This document shows positions 46,801 to 60,500 of a stretch of DNA of 64,000 nucleotides, piece after piece. The position numbers and the translations under genes were made by a program. The stretch covers positions 125,515-189,514 of the forward strand of contig CAJJDO010000139.1 of the NCBI GenBank assembly GCA_905183005.1, read 5' to 3'. Origin of the DNA: Paramecium pentaurelia (lineage: Eukaryota; Ciliophora; Oligohymenophorea; Peniculida; Parameciidae). Under the pieces are notes generated by a model. That model searched no databases, was not told the DNA's origin, and worked only from the letters and a program-made list of their open reading frames with translations. Every line of letters begins with the position of its first letter. Within the stretch, counting starts at the first letter, position 1.

Positions 46801-47565
46801 TCAACAACATAAATCTTCTTGTTTCTTTTTTTCCTATTATTATTACTATTATCTTGTTTATAATCTCATATTTGATGTTTTTCTAACTACAGCTTTTGAA
46901 TTATGAATTTCCCGGTTCAAAATATTTTTGGTAATATGAGTAAATGCAGCTTCAATATTGATTGATGATTTGGCACTTGTTTCATAGAATGGAAATTAAT
47001 ATTGTCTTGCTAATTATGGAATATAAATTAGAATTACATAATTCTAAACCTTCTTCATATGAGACTTCTCTCCTTTCTGTAATATCAGCCTTATTTCCTA
47101 CTAGCATTCTATTCACTGATTCTGACGCATATCTTATATTAATTATAAAGATTACTTATCAATTTCTGCAATCCAAGTTTTCACATTTTCAAAGGATTCC
47201 CTGTCAGTAATATCATAAACGATTATAATACCTTGGGCACCTCTATAATAACTACAGGTTATAGTTCTAAATCGATCTTAGCCTGCAGTGTCCCACTATT
47301 TTTATATTATTATATATATTACAATTTGCAATTTAACATTGTGTTCTCCTATAGCAACAGTTTTAGTTTTAAAATCCACTCCAATAGTATTATAGAAATT
47401 ATTGGTGAATTGATTTTCCTTAAAAAAAATTAATGAACAAATAATACAGAATATCTCATAAGCATACATGACTTGCCGACACCAGAATTTCCTATAAGTA
47501 ATACTTTGAAAAGGAAATGACTAAGGAATTAGAAAACATGATTACTAATCAGAGTTTGAGTTCAT
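46801..47565 (-). CDS. Rab-family small GTPase (Rab1/8-like), C-terminal CC
   Basis: A 210-residue Rab. Motifs: VLLIGNSGVGKSCML (P-loop), NTIGVDFKTKTV (switch I), WDTAGQDRFRTI (switch II), VGNKADI (NKxD) and YETSAK. The C-terminus ends DLCC, a double-geranylgeranylation site. It should cycle on secretory-pathway membranes. Five introns make it one of the most split small genes here: 47521-47545 (25 nt, just after residue 6), 47419-47447 (29), 47296-47322 (27), 47133-47155 (23) and 47010-47037 (28). The P-loop lies immediately after the first intron, so standard ORF finding misses the start. A poly-Gln run precedes the Cys pair. Confidence 0.93.
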
Positions 47566-47715
47566 TTGTATTTCAAAAATTTATTTATTACTGTTAATAA
47601 TTAAATAAATGAGAATTATAAAATATTTTAAGAGAATATTGGAAATTCCTCTAGATTTAAAAATGAATTTAAAATAAATAAGATAAAAATTAACAATACA
47701 AAATGTATAAATGAA

Positions 47716-50321
47716 TCATAAATCATCTCTTTTATCATCACTTACAGTTTCCCATTATGCATCATCTGTATTCACTTTTTCCCATTTGGTTCCATCTTAA
47801 TCAACTGTTGGTTCAGATGAAGTTTCAGGTTCTTCTTCAATTTCAACTTCAAATTCTTTAATTGGTGCATCTCTATCAATACCCAAGGCTGAATTAAATA
47901 ATTTATAAAATCTACTAGCAAACTTTTCAGGATTTGGGATAGAATAACCTAGATTAATATAAATGATAAATATTACCTGAATTGACTAAAGCAGCTTCAT
48001 AAAGAACTCTAGCCATTTCTTCAGTTTCTTAATCTGGATCATCTTTAACTCTTTATAATAATTCTTATATAGCTTAATGATTTGGATTGATTTCAACTAT
48101 CTTCTTACCAAATTGTTGAGAATTGCTACCCTTGCTTGAATAAGCTTAAGCTTTAGATATTCTTTCCATATTAGCTGAATATCCAGATTCTGATGAAACA
48201 ACAATGAGTGGGTCTTCAATCAATCTTTATGAAATAACTACTGAATCAACATTTTCTGATAATAACTTTCTCCACCAATCAGTCAAAGGTTAGAATACTT
48301 TCTTTAAAGCTTTTTATTTCTTTCTTTGTTCATCATTATCTTCAGGTTATTTGAAGTCACCTTTTCCTACATTAACAAGTTTCTTTTGTTTATATTCATT
48401 CAAATGTTAAAATGTGAATTCATCAACTGGATCTTCCAACAATAATACTTCATATCCTTTTTTAATTAATCCTTGAATGATTGGAGATGCCAATAATTAT
48501 TCTTTGTTTTCACCAGCTAAATAATAAATTGAATCCTATCCAGGCTTGGATCTTTCAATATAATCATCAAATGAAGTTAATTCAGTTGAATTCTTACTTG
48601 AATACCATCTAAAATAAAATATTAGGTATAATATTTAATATATGGATAATATTAGATTAGAAATATATTGAATCAGACGACTGTTTATATAGATCATATA
48701 ATAAATAGAAATGATTCCATTTATTATCTATATGAATTTTATCATCATACCCAACATATTTCATATAATAATTTAAATAATAATTATACCTTGTTAATTC
48801 AGCTAATTTCTATCTATTAGATGAATCTTCAATAACACCTAATTTGATATTCTTTCCATATTCTTTCCAAAATTCATTATATTCATCCATCTTCTTCTTT
48901 CTCTTCTCATCCTTTAATCTTTATTATTCTTCTGGAGTTGTTTCAGCCATATTATCATCTTCTTCTCCTTCTTCAGTTTCATCTTCATCTTCTTCATCAT
49001 AAGAAGCAGCATCTTAAAATAATTCTAATATCTTCTTAACAATCTTTCTACTGATAACCTTCAACATTTTAAGTTATTATAGTGTTTCTCTATTAACATT
49101 TAATGGTAATTCATCAGAATCAATAACACCTTTAACAAAACTTAAATATCTTGGAAGAATATCTTCAAATTCTTCACTAATCAAAACTCTTCTTACATAC
49201 AATTTCAAATTTGTAGTTTATTTTCCATAATAATTATCAAACATATCACTTGGTGCTCTTTTTGGAACATAAATAAGAGATGTAAATTCAACTTCACCTT
49301 CAGCCTTAAAATGAACCCAATTGAATGGATCTTCACCTGAATTCTTAGATAATACTTTATAGAATTTCTTATAATCATCATCTGATATCTCTTCTTTAGG
49401 TCTCAACCATATGGCTTTATTTTCATTTACTTACATCCATTCAGATACCTTCTCTTTAATAGTTTTAGTAGCCTTCTTCTTTGTATCAGCATCATCATCA
49501 TCATCTTTAACTTTGACTTCATCATCATCAGTTTAATCTTATTAATCTTATTATTCTGGTTCTTCATCTACTTATTTTGTAACTTCTCTTGTTACCTTTA
49601 AGTAAATTGGGAAATTGATAAATTCAGAATACTTTTTTATCAATTCTCTAATTGTACTCTCTTCAGCAAATTCTACTGCATCCTATTTCAAATGAATAGT
49701 GACTTAAGTACCACGACCTAAAGCATTACCTCTTGGATCTTTAGATACAGCAAATGAATGAGCTGCTTAAGATTCCCAAATGTATTAATCATCATCTGTA
49801 CTTTTTGATGCAACAGTAACCTTCTATCCTGCCAAAAAGCATGAATAGAAACCAACACCAAATTGACCAATCAAATTTACATTTCCTCCTTTAATTGCCT
49901 CAATAAATTGAGTTGTTCCTGATTTTGCAATAGTACCCAAATTAGAGATTAAATCATTCTTTGTCATACCAATACCACTATCTGTTACTGTTACTGACTT
50001 TTCTTCTGTATTTATTTCAATTCTAATTGCTAATTCTGTCTTATCTCCCAAAATCTCTGGATTCTTAACACTCAAGAAACGAATTTTATCAAGTGCATCG
50101 GCAGCATTGGAGATTAATTCTCTAAGAAAGATTTCTTTTTAAGTATAGAGAGAATTGATAAGAATATCCATCAATCTACCTGTTTCAGCTTAGAATTCAT
50201 GGGTTTCTTAGGATTGTTCTAATAACTTTCTTTGTTCATCAGTCAAATCCTATGTCATCACTTATACTCCTGAGAGCATAAAGAGCAAAAGTAAGGCAAA
50301 GGCCTTCTATTTACTATTCAT
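47716..50321 (-). CDS. HSP90B1: Endoplasmic-reticulum HSP90 (GRP94/endoplasmin)
   Basis: A 798-residue HSP90 of the ER type. An N-terminal signal (KAFALLLLFMLSGVQVM) leads into ETHEFQAETGRLMDILINSL, then the ATP site ELISNAADALDKIR, DSGIGMTKNDL and GQFGVGFYS. A charged linker is rich in Asp. Middle domain: WLRPKEEISDDDYKKFYK and YVRRVLISEEFEDILPRYL. The C-terminus ends KRDDL, probably a KDEL-type ER-retention signal. Introns: 47949-47976 (28 nt) and a 181 nt one at 48609-48789, which is far longer than all others here. The junction LTR-WYSSKNSTELTSFDDY fits the family only if the whole 181 nt is removed. Confidence 0.94.
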
Positions 50322-50798
50322 TAAAAATATTTATGATTTGTATTCACCATAGCTTAAATAATATATATCCAAAAACACGTGTTATCATATATTCTAGAAA
50401 TTAATTAAAAAAAACCCCATTATTATATACATTTTCAAATCCATATGAATATTCATGTTCATTCTCATTGAATTAAACATAATTATTTCATTTTTTATCA
50501 CAATTAGTCTATTTCTTCATTTTTTATATTCTTAATTAAATGGTATTATCTTAAATAAAATAAATTAATTTTCAATATATATATATAAAGTTTTAATCCT
50601 TAATTATTAAATCCACAGGATAGTATATTAACCAAATTCACTAAAAACTATTTTGAAAATATTATTATTTTTATACATATATTTTTTTGTTTTAAATTCC
50701 ATAATCAAAAGAATGAATCTAAAAAAAATATTATCAACTAGTTACAATAACTATAATAAGAAAAATCAATATATATTTTATTTAATTTAATATAATTT
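50322..50798. other. Intergenic A+T-rich stretch (upstream of GRP94)
   Basis: About 480 bp with (TA)n near 50576-50587. It should contain the GRP94 promoter; I cannot identify an ER-stress element. No gene seen. Confidence 0.45.
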
Positions 50799-51145
50799 TC
50801 AATCAGACAATTTGATTGCAAGCACAATAATATTAGCAGCAAATAAGAGGATTGCAATTAGATAGAGAATTAGTTTCATATAGAATTCCCTTCTAATAAT
50901 CTAGTTAGTTTGTTTATCAACTCTTCTAGTCTCCCTTTATATGTCTTTGTTCTAATTTTTAAGTTATTTTATACTGTAGTTGCTATAGTCTATATTTTTT
51001 CTCCTTAATCATTAAGTTTCTCTTAAACAACTGCAGCAACTTGGTTTGTTTAAGCTAAAGTAGATACGATGTTTCCTATTTATTAATTTTAATTGTAAAG
51101 CATATTGTTGTTATCTAACAAGAGTTCTTTCGATTTGTTTGCCAT
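50799..51145 (-). CDS. Short tail-anchored Q-SNARE-like protein
   Basis: A 107-residue protein. A single SNARE-like coil (LYNQNQQIGNIVSTLAQTNQ, then EKLNDQGEKIQTIATTNKDI with a possible zero-layer Gln) is followed by a basic patch (IIRREFYMK) and a C-terminal anchor LILYLIAILLFAANIIVLAI. It lacks the N-terminal three-helix domain of most Qa/Qb SNAREs, as do Bet1- and Vti-like short forms. One intron at 50952-50974 (23 nt) is needed to bring the anchor into frame. Which compartment it serves is unclear; the subfamily is tentative. Confidence 0.8.
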
Positions 51146-51682
51146 TTTACAAAGAATAATATTGAATTAAATTATTATTTTTTTTTTAATATATATATAA
51201 GTCTTAATATATAAATTCTCCAAGAATATTGAGTCTTAATCAAATCAATATATTTTCATAATCTTTAATATTCAAATAAAAATTCATAATAATTTACTTC
51301 TTTCGACAAATATTTTTTATATCAGATCAACATAAAAAAAGAGTAAAGACATAATAAATTTATATATATTCACTTTAAAAAATAAGTTTGATACATCATT
51401 ATTCTCTTTTTTTATTAATGTACATTAATTAATATTTTTAAATCTTCCTAAATTTTTAATTATACTAATTTATTATTCATATAAATTACATATAAAAATA
51501 AAATTAGGAATAGATTATTTACCTTCTATTTCTTTAAGCAATTAGATCAATTATATTTATATTATAATAATAATTATAATTGATCTAATAAAAATATGAT
51601 TTAAATTTCATAAATAAACTACTAATAATATTTTATATAATTTAAATTACAAATAATAATTATGTAAAATTAAGAAATCTAT
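51146..51682. other. Intergenic A+T-rich stretch
   Basis: About 540 bp between two minus-strand genes. A palindrome-like block near 51537-51590 (attgatcaattata... / ...ataattgatctaat) could form a hairpin: 'aattagatcaattata' and 'tataattgatctaat' are inverted copies about 20 nt apart. It might be a 3'-end structure or old inverted repeat. No gene seen. Confidence 0.5.
51545..51590. repeat. Near-perfect inverted repeat (hairpin), about 15 bp arms
   Basis: The left arm attagatcaattata and the right arm tataattgatctaat are exact inverted copies separated by an A+T-rich loop of about 18 nt. The hairpin lies about 95-140 bp downstream of the K+ channel stop (minus strand), in an intergenic region. 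Function unknown. Confidence 0.6.
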
Positions 51683-54150
51683 TCATAAAATTTTATACAT
51701 TATCTGCCTAGCAATATATTGAGCAAATCTATTTTTATGACCTCTTATTTTATCCAAGACTCTAGAATATATATTATAATTATTAATCAACTTAATCACT
51801 TTTGTAATATTATAATGAGGATAATAATAATCGTATTCCTCCACTTTATCAATATTTGCTTCTCCATTAACCATTTAAGTTTAATTATCCTCTTAATTTT
51901 CTTACAAATTATTACAAGAAGTTGTAGGTACAAGTAAACATCTATGACTTACTTACCTTGCAATTCTATTTTTAAATACGAATCTTTGTTCTGACTGATT
52001 TTATAAAGGTTATTAAGAATGTTATACTACAGTCTAATCAGGATATGATTCTTCATCTTCATCATTTCTTTGTAAACCTAATCTAATTAGAAATTTGTTA
52101 TCAACAACACCAATTGATTTATTCTACTCTAGAATTTATTCTAAAGCTCTCTCTTTAATCATTAAAGAATTAAATCTTCTTTTCTTTCTCTGTCTAATAT
52201 ACATTTACCTTTCATGATCAATACTACTATTGTAAATGGAAATCACTTTATTCATATTTTTTCTAAAGAATACAAGTGGACAATGTTTAAATTAATGATG
52301 ACTAGAACATGCCTCACAAATTATTTGATTATTATTGTCTCCATATTAAGTTCCATCCAAAATAAGTCTATATTTTTCATACTATCTTGTGTCTTTTTAC
52401 AGAATATTCAAAAAATCAGTTTAATTGATATAAGCTACTTATACAAATGTTTAGGCTACTATGTCAAATTACATTTAATCTTAAAAGAAAAACTCTCTTT
52501 CACAAACTAGTTTACCACTTATATATCTCTTAATTGTCCTATCTAATAATACTGATTTGATTCTTCCTGATAATACAATATAAAGTTTATCAGGATGATC
52601 ATCTTTTTTAATAATAAATTCTTCAGGAGCATAAGTTTTTTCATGAACACAAAAACACAATTTCTTTAGTATTTCTTCTGAAAGATTTGAACCTAATAAT
52701 TTCGAATTCTTAAAATAACTATAATACATTGCTATTTAAACTTCTTATTTTAATTTTGGATTTAATTAACCCATCAATTCATCCAAATCTAATTCTTCTT
52801 CTTATTTAAATTATAAATAATATTCAATATATTTTCTAACTCTAAATTATAATTATGTATTTAATCCTCTCTATTTTATATGATTACTTACTAATCTAAG
52901 TTTAGCATTATTAAGATTTTATTATTCAGCTAATTTATAGAAAATACTTTGAATCATTCCTAAGGCATATCCAAATGTACCAACTACTAAAAATGTTAAA
53001 AAAGTGACTAAGATTTTTTCAGGAGTAGTAACAGGTACAATATCTCCATATCCCACAGTCATTGAAGTTATTGTTACCCAATATAATGAAGTAAAGTATT
53101 TTACATATGCATCTGCTTCATATATTCCTTATTAATGAAGCCAAGTATGTGAATATCCATTGTCTACTTCAAGAATGGCAAAGTAATGAAATAAACAAGC
53201 ACAAAAATGAGATATAAGTAAAAGAGAATAAATCAAACAAAATAAGGAATATATTACTGCTGTTTTTTCTTTAAAATTAGATATCTCCTCTATGACTATC
53301 ATAGTTCTTCTTACCTTTGTCATACGTATCAACATTAAATAATTGGAAAATGAATATCCGAACCATGATAGTATGAATGGCAATACAACAGTGAGATCAA
53401 TTAGAAACTCACCTTTCACATAATGCCAAAAAATGTCACGTTTAGATGTATGTAATATTCCTCTTACATAATAACCTTTAAAAAAGTTCAAGATTAATTC
53501 GATTAAAAATATGCAACTTGGAATAGTACTAAACAAGAGGTAAGCATTTCCGATTTCTTCTTTATTCAAATCGAATGACAACTATAAGGGAACATACAAA
53601 ATATTCACAATAGTCACAAACATTAAGATGACATCCCATACAAATAAAAATTTGTCAGCAGGTAATAAAACAGTTTGATTACTTTTAAGAAATGACCATA
53701 TTCTCCACCAGATAGCATTCGTTAATTTGCCTTCATACTTCATTTAACCAAACTATATCTTATAAAAATGAATACCCTTGTAGGCTGATTTTCTAACAGA
53801 CGACTATATAAGTAATATTAAAATGAACTAGTTCGATCCCTTATTAGATAAAATATATTCTTATTCAAAATCTTAAATCTATAAATAGGCGAAAAGTGTT
53901 TCATTTTTGTGATAAAAATAGCTATTTTTTGAATAATCTTGAGAGGCTTCATTTTCCATACACTACTTATGATATAAATTTACTCACTGTTCTCGAACTT
54001 ATGTATTTCTTTTTCTACATTATTCATGGCTTCTAACTCAATCTTCTTATCCTCTTAATGTTTAGCTTCTTTTATAGAAAACTATAACAAGTATTTTGTC
54101 TTTTTCATGTTATGATTTAGATGTAAAATTTGTTTATAAAATTAAACCAT
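51683..54150 (-). CDS. Second cyclic-nucleotide-type K+ channel
   Basis: An 814-residue channel of the same broad class as that at 36561-39595. Membrane segments include DVILMFVTIVNILYVPL and IFLIELILNFFKGYYV, with a voltage-sensor-like LMLIRMTKVRRTMIV. The filter is WVTITSMTVGYGDIVP. The C-linker and cyclic-nucleotide-binding domain follow (KLCFCVHEKTYAPEEFIIKK, then KLYIVLSGRIKSVL). After it comes CEACSSHHQFKHC, another Cys/His cluster. The tail is polar, Gln-rich. One intron is clear: 53753-53775 (23 nt). The start is set at 54150; a second in-frame ATG ends at 54108. The gene is divergent from the IP3-receptor gene. Confidence 0.9.
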
Positions 54151-54537
54151 AGCTGTATTGGAATATATTCTAGAAATCTGATATTGACTTACTTAAAAAA
54201 ATAAACATTATGATATTAACTGAACAAATATAAGACTTAAATATAATTCAATTTTAAGCTTTGTTATTTGTTCAATAAGATAAGTTATAATACAAAATAT
54301 AAGTGAATAGATTATTGATGTATTTCAATTAAATAAATAATTTAAGAAATAAAAATAGATTGTTTATATAATAACAAATTCATGAAATACATATTTAATA
54401 TCATAAAAATTTTTGAAGTATAGAATAATTGATATTTATTTTTAACATCAGAGATACTTGATTAAGTTTTAGTAGTAATAGGTATAGAAAACAATCTCGC
54501 TCATTACAACAAAATTTTTAATTAATTCATTTATTTT
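54151..54537. other. Shared upstream region of K+ channel and IP3 receptor
   Basis: About 390 bp between two divergent channel genes. An alternative short first exon of the K+ channel could lie here (an ATG ends near 54209), but its frame differs, so I leave it out. Only A+T-rich sequence otherwise. Confidence 0.45.
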
Positions 54538-57500
54538 ATGGAGGAAGAATAATAAATCTTGAAATATGGAGATAATATTATTCTTAGATGCATAATAGAT
54601 AATAAGATATATTATTTACTCGCTAGAAATGAATAGTACCTTATGGAAACAAAGCTTTAATTAGGTAATTCTTGCACATTTAATATGTATAATTTCCCTT
54701 AACATATGGTATTTACTGTATTCCCAAAACTTTTATATGAAGCACAAAAAAAATATAATTCAGATAAGTCAATTGGAGCTTCTTTTGATGTTTAAAAGTA
54801 ACTTCTATACACAAGAATGGAAACAGAGAAAAAATATAATCAAAATCTGTTGAAATAAACAAGAGGACAAAAAATAATGTATGGTGATACTATTATGCTC
54901 TATTAACCATTGAGTTAAGTGTTTTTACTAAGAGCAGAGAATAATAATTCAAATTCAAATATCGGAACAATTTTGAGTTCTTCAATGTATTTTACAGTTC
55001 AACCTGATCCTTTGGCATTAGATATAAAATAAGGATGTCCAGTACACTCTTTTGATTAATTTCTATTAGTTTAAAGTGATACAATTTTAAAATTTGATAC
55101 CTTATAAGAAATTTACCGTCTACCTGAAGTATTGAAATCAAATAATCTTGATCATAATAACGAATTCTTAACTATACCAGCAATGATTGAAAATCAATTC
55201 TAATTTAAATTTTATAAGGCTCAATATAAACAATTCACTACAGATTCAAAAGAATCTATTAGTCATAATACTCTTTAAGCAATTGTATTGAAATAAGATA
55301 AAGATAAAAATCATTTGTTCTATGGTTAATATGTAAGGATAGTGCATATGTAATAGAAGATAAAAAAAGAAAGATAAGAATCAAGAAGAAGATCTATAAA
55401 GGTTGAAGAAGCATAGGAAAATTAAATTAATAAAGGTTATTTAACATCATCAATTAATGCAGTTGGATGTTATCCATCTGTTTATCTTTAGATTAATGAC
55501 ATTTAGAATTCTGATTTGATTGAAAAAGCAGCATCTATTTTTTAGATATTACCAGAAAATGATTAAAAGTATAGTGATGAAATCTAATTAAATGTTGGTA
55601 ATAAGCCAAATTTGGTTGGGTATACTACTTTCTTACTTAGACACATGTTAACAGGAGAATTTTTAAGAGTCAATCCTTTTGATCATAAATTATAATTATC
55701 TAAAGAAGTTATTCATAAATATAGATCAATTAATACTACATCATCTAAAAAATTAGATGCTAATAAATAAACTGAATAAAAGTCTACCATTACAAAAAAC
55801 TTACCTGGTATAAAATTATATAGAAATCTAATGACTTAAACAAATATCAATAATTAAAATAATAATATTTAATCTTTATAAGATGAGCGTATTGCAACAC
55901 AGTATTAATAGACATAAGGAAATTAAGAAGAACCTGAATAAGATTCATGTTTATCTGATCATCAATTACTTTTTGTTACTAAATTGGGCAATAATCCTAT
56001 TTTCTATAAAGATTAATTACCTTTTACTAATGATACAACTTTTAATATTGTTACTAAAGATGGTAAATGTCCAATTGAAGTAGACAATTAAGAAGAGGGT
56101 GGATATTAGGTTAAATTAATTACAAAATTAGGAATGTTTAATTAATATGGTGAAGATAATTTAGAGTAAACATTATATAGATAATTACATGATGAATGGG
56201 TAACTTTGTTTCCTGATTTAGATTCATTCACAAAAAAAAATAAATATTAATTAACATAATAAGAAAAAGAAGTTCTTGAATTTATAGAAAATGAAAAGAA
56301 AAGATAAGCAAAAAATAAAGTTGATATGAGACATTATAAATCTGATGATGAAACATTTAAACCTACATTTATTAATTTGAATCCTTTAAATACTAAATAT
56401 TTAGATGTATTAGGAAATGAAGAATTTTAAGGTTCAAATTTTAAATTTGAAGTTGTAGATTAAAGTGAAATTGAAGAATTAAGTGAAGTCTTAGATTTAA
56501 TATTCCCTCTTACAGTTTTAGCTAAAAACTCTATTTAATTATCAACTTTAAAATTCAAATTTAGTAATCATAAATTTAATGATTCCAAAGAATCAAAAGA
56601 TCTTGCATCATAATTTCTAAGATGTTAAGCATAAACCATTTAAAATGTAAATCAAGCAGTTAAATCACTTTTCAAAATTATGTTATGGTTAACTGCCTCT
56701 CAAGAAGCATTAGCTTAAGAAAATTTAATCTCTGAACCTTTGGCTAGAAGATAATGTATAGCCAGAGAAATTGGTTGCATTGACTATGTAAATAAAATAA
56801 TCTATGAATTAAATATCAATGGATTATTATATGAAGATAAAGATTCTATTAAATAAGATGAGGAAATGTTTCAATAGGATATTAATCAATTAATTGATTT
56901 ACTTTCCTCATTTTTATAGTTAGTATGCAAGAATTCTAATGATAATTCTTTATATGTTGTATAATGGTATTGTCTTTATAAACATATATTACTTAGAGGA
57001 TAAGTAAACGATTTGATGAGACTAGATATCTTAATTACATAATTATTCTAATAATCTGATGTTATGGTATCATTTGAATTTGAAGTCACTCAATTATCTA
57101 AGGAAACCAAATCTACAAATTATAACAAACATGCTTTTAATTTATTAATTGCATTTTGTCTCTTTACTGAGTTTAGAAAAAAAGAAGGTATTGAAGGTAT
57201 AATAGATCATATTTTTAAATTAAATAAGGATTCCATTTTTAGTTAACTTATATTTGATGGTAATATCCAATTGATTTTAAGAGAAAAGTTATAGGATTTT
57301 TAAAAGACCATAAAATAATCTATAGATTCAAGTAATCCTATATCAAGTCCAATAATGATAGATGGTTTAAATTTTGCAAATAGATAAGCATTACATGATT
57401 ATATTATATCTTGTGTTAGATTGGCTTCAGAAATATCTAAATCATCCCCTGCTTTAACATTAAAGGAAATTAAAAATTTATTCCCTTTTTATACAGTTGC

Positions 57501-60500
57501 CAAGATAATTTAAGATAATAGTATATCATCTTTAACAAAATCATACTTTTTAGAATTATTCCAGAATTCATATATGGCTAAACATTTAAATCCTTTACCA
57601 AGAGCATAATTCCCTTAATATTTAAAAATGGTGGTTAAATAAAACAAAGGAAAAGGATTCTTATCACTTTTTAAAAAAGAAGAGTATGATATCATTCTGT
57701 ATATGTTTGCATAAAAAAAGATTGCTGATGTTTATTAAAAGGTAGCTAAAAAATATTTAATGGAAAGTGATACAACAGTTGATTTTTGGTTATTTTTATC
57801 TGAATTCATTTCAAATTTTTGGACAAACAAATCTATTTATGAAATAAAAGGTACTGATCACATTTATATTAAATAATTGATTTTAACATTTACAGAATTC
57901 TTAAAAAAAGGATTATTTATTGAATATCTTAGTAATGCTCATAATTTTTATAATATGTATCATTAATTCATTGAATTTCTTAAGAATTCTGTTGTATCAG
58001 CTACATTAGAGGAGAAATACATAAAACATTAATTGTAAGATAATAATAAATCAAAAGAATAGAAACCTTAAGAAGTGAAGGATTATTTATTTGAAAGCTC
58101 AGTAGCATAAAGGGCAGTATCTAGAACAACTTATGCTAAGAGTATGATTTGGTTAGATGAATTAATAGAAATTCTAATTTTATTAGAATAATTTTAGTAA
58201 TCTAGAATGGCAGATTAATTTATTATAACAGATGATAATTAAACAATGTTTGATGATCTATAATATTTGTAGAAATTTGCAAAAGATAAAAAGTATGCAG
58301 ATGTAGTTTAGAGATTGAGATAAGCAAAAAGAGCAAGTTATCATACTAGAGTATAACAATCCTAAAGTTAACTAAATTAAAAGGATATATTTACAACATA
58401 AGAATTAACAACAATATTAAGAGAATGTTCTTATGCACGTAAAACAGTAATTTTAGAATATTTGGGAGGTATAAAATAAACAGATATATCATTGGTGTAT
58501 TTTTTAATTGAATTACTTACATTAAATTAAATAAGATTATCAGCTAAAGTTACTGAATTATTATGGCTTATTTATTCATCAAGAAGTAATTTTCTATAAA
58601 CATTAAATTAAACTATTTTAATTGAAGCATTTGATTAAGGGGAATTAGAATTATAAGTAAATTAAAATATATTTACAGATTTTTCTAATATTTATTGGAA
58701 ATTACATTTTGCAATAATAGATTTAAAAGAATCATTAGAAAAAGATTCTAGTAAACATTATGAATCAATAAATGATGCTTTATCAGATATGTTAGTAATA
58801 TTTTTTCCTGATTATGCAGCTAAATCTGATATGTAAATGTTTATGGAAATAAATTAATTGGAAAATGAAGAAAAACATTATTAAGCATAAGAAGAAAAGA
58901 TGGTTAAGAGCAAAGTAAGATAAGAAGTTGCTGTTTTAGAATAATTTGTATCAAGAGCAGAACTTGATTTAATTGATGTTTCAGCATAAAGTCCAATGAG
59001 AGACAAATAAGAAGAATAATTATAATCATTGAAATCTGCAACTATGGATTAATAATAAAAATATGTATGGAAAATCAATAATTCATTATCAATTGATGTA
59101 TTGACAATATCTTATAGATAAAAATTATTAAGATATTTGGGATTTCATGATTTGATGTAAAAATTGATTGAAAATTTAATATAAGAAACAAGTACTCTAT
59201 TTAGAGAAAAGGATGTACTTGTAAGTAATGCAAATAAAAAAGGATGGGAAATAAAAAGTGATATTTTAGAAAAGAGTATTTTATTTTTGATTTATTTTGT
59301 TATAAGAAATGAAGAAAATTAAGAAATGATATTGAATTTAAGTAAGAAAAAAGATTCATTTCTTCATGAAATGTCTAATGTAAAGAGAAAATAATTATAA
59401 ACATTAATTTATATATTATTTGCTGAACTTTTTAGAGATAATTATAATATTTTATTCTCATTAGATAAATATAATGATGAAAATTCAATATTGGCTAAAT
59501 TGTTCTCTATTTTTGGTAATAATTTTGCTCATAAAAATTATGAAGCTGCAATTTATTTTCTTTAATTTTTATAAATCTTATTGAAAGTAAAAGAAAGTGA
59601 AGTTGTATAAAATAATTATGTAATTGTATAATTATTTTAATCTACTAAATAATTAGCTACATTTGCTAAAGATATTGGAACTCTTATTCATACTATTTAT
59701 TTATTTAGATTAGAATAATTCTTTACTGGTAATCATGCACCTGCTCCTTAAACATCTCATTATTAATAAAAACATACATAATTTAATGGATTTATTGAAA
59801 TGCCATTAGAAGTATTATTCATGACAGAATTATTAAGATTAATGAAAATAATTTGTTCCAAAAGATCAATTCTTATTAATGAATTTGTTAATAAAATATT
59901 ACCAGTTACAAGAGTAGCTGAAATGTTGAAATAATTGGATGAATGGTATCCTTTAAAATCAGAACTTATACTCTATTTTTAAAGTGTATTTTTAGATAAT
60001 TTATTATTTTTAACTTTTGAAGAAAAATAAGAAGTTGTTAAAACTATTACTGAAGTAATATTTAAATAAATGACTGTAAGTTTTATAGATAATTAAAATC
60101 TTAAGAAAATGGCAAATGCAAAATTAGTAAATAGTGTTGTATTCAATATATTTGGTATAAGAAATTATTACACAAATTAAGAATTCATTATGTCAATATC
60201 ACTTGAGAAAGCTAGTTTTAATTATTTGATTTTTGGAGTTTTGGAAGTAACAATGAATTTTGTAAAGAAAGTTTTTCCAAAATATTTTGATAGTAATGAA
60301 TAAGAACATTTTGAAGATGTTTAAAATGAAATTATTTTTATGGCATAAGCTATATCTGAAACAGTTTAAAAAGTTAAAGAGTTTATTAATAATGTTCCTA
60401 ATGGTGGTACAGGTGGTAAAATGAAAAATTCAAATTATAAAAGAAGAAGTGGATAAAAAACAACTAAATTATTTAATTTAACACATAAATTATTATCTAG

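Noticed and set aside
51719..52510. Two plus-strand frames
   Set aside because: They are antisense to the cytosolic tail of the second K+ channel, which reads open in one frame on minus with TAA/TAG as Gln.
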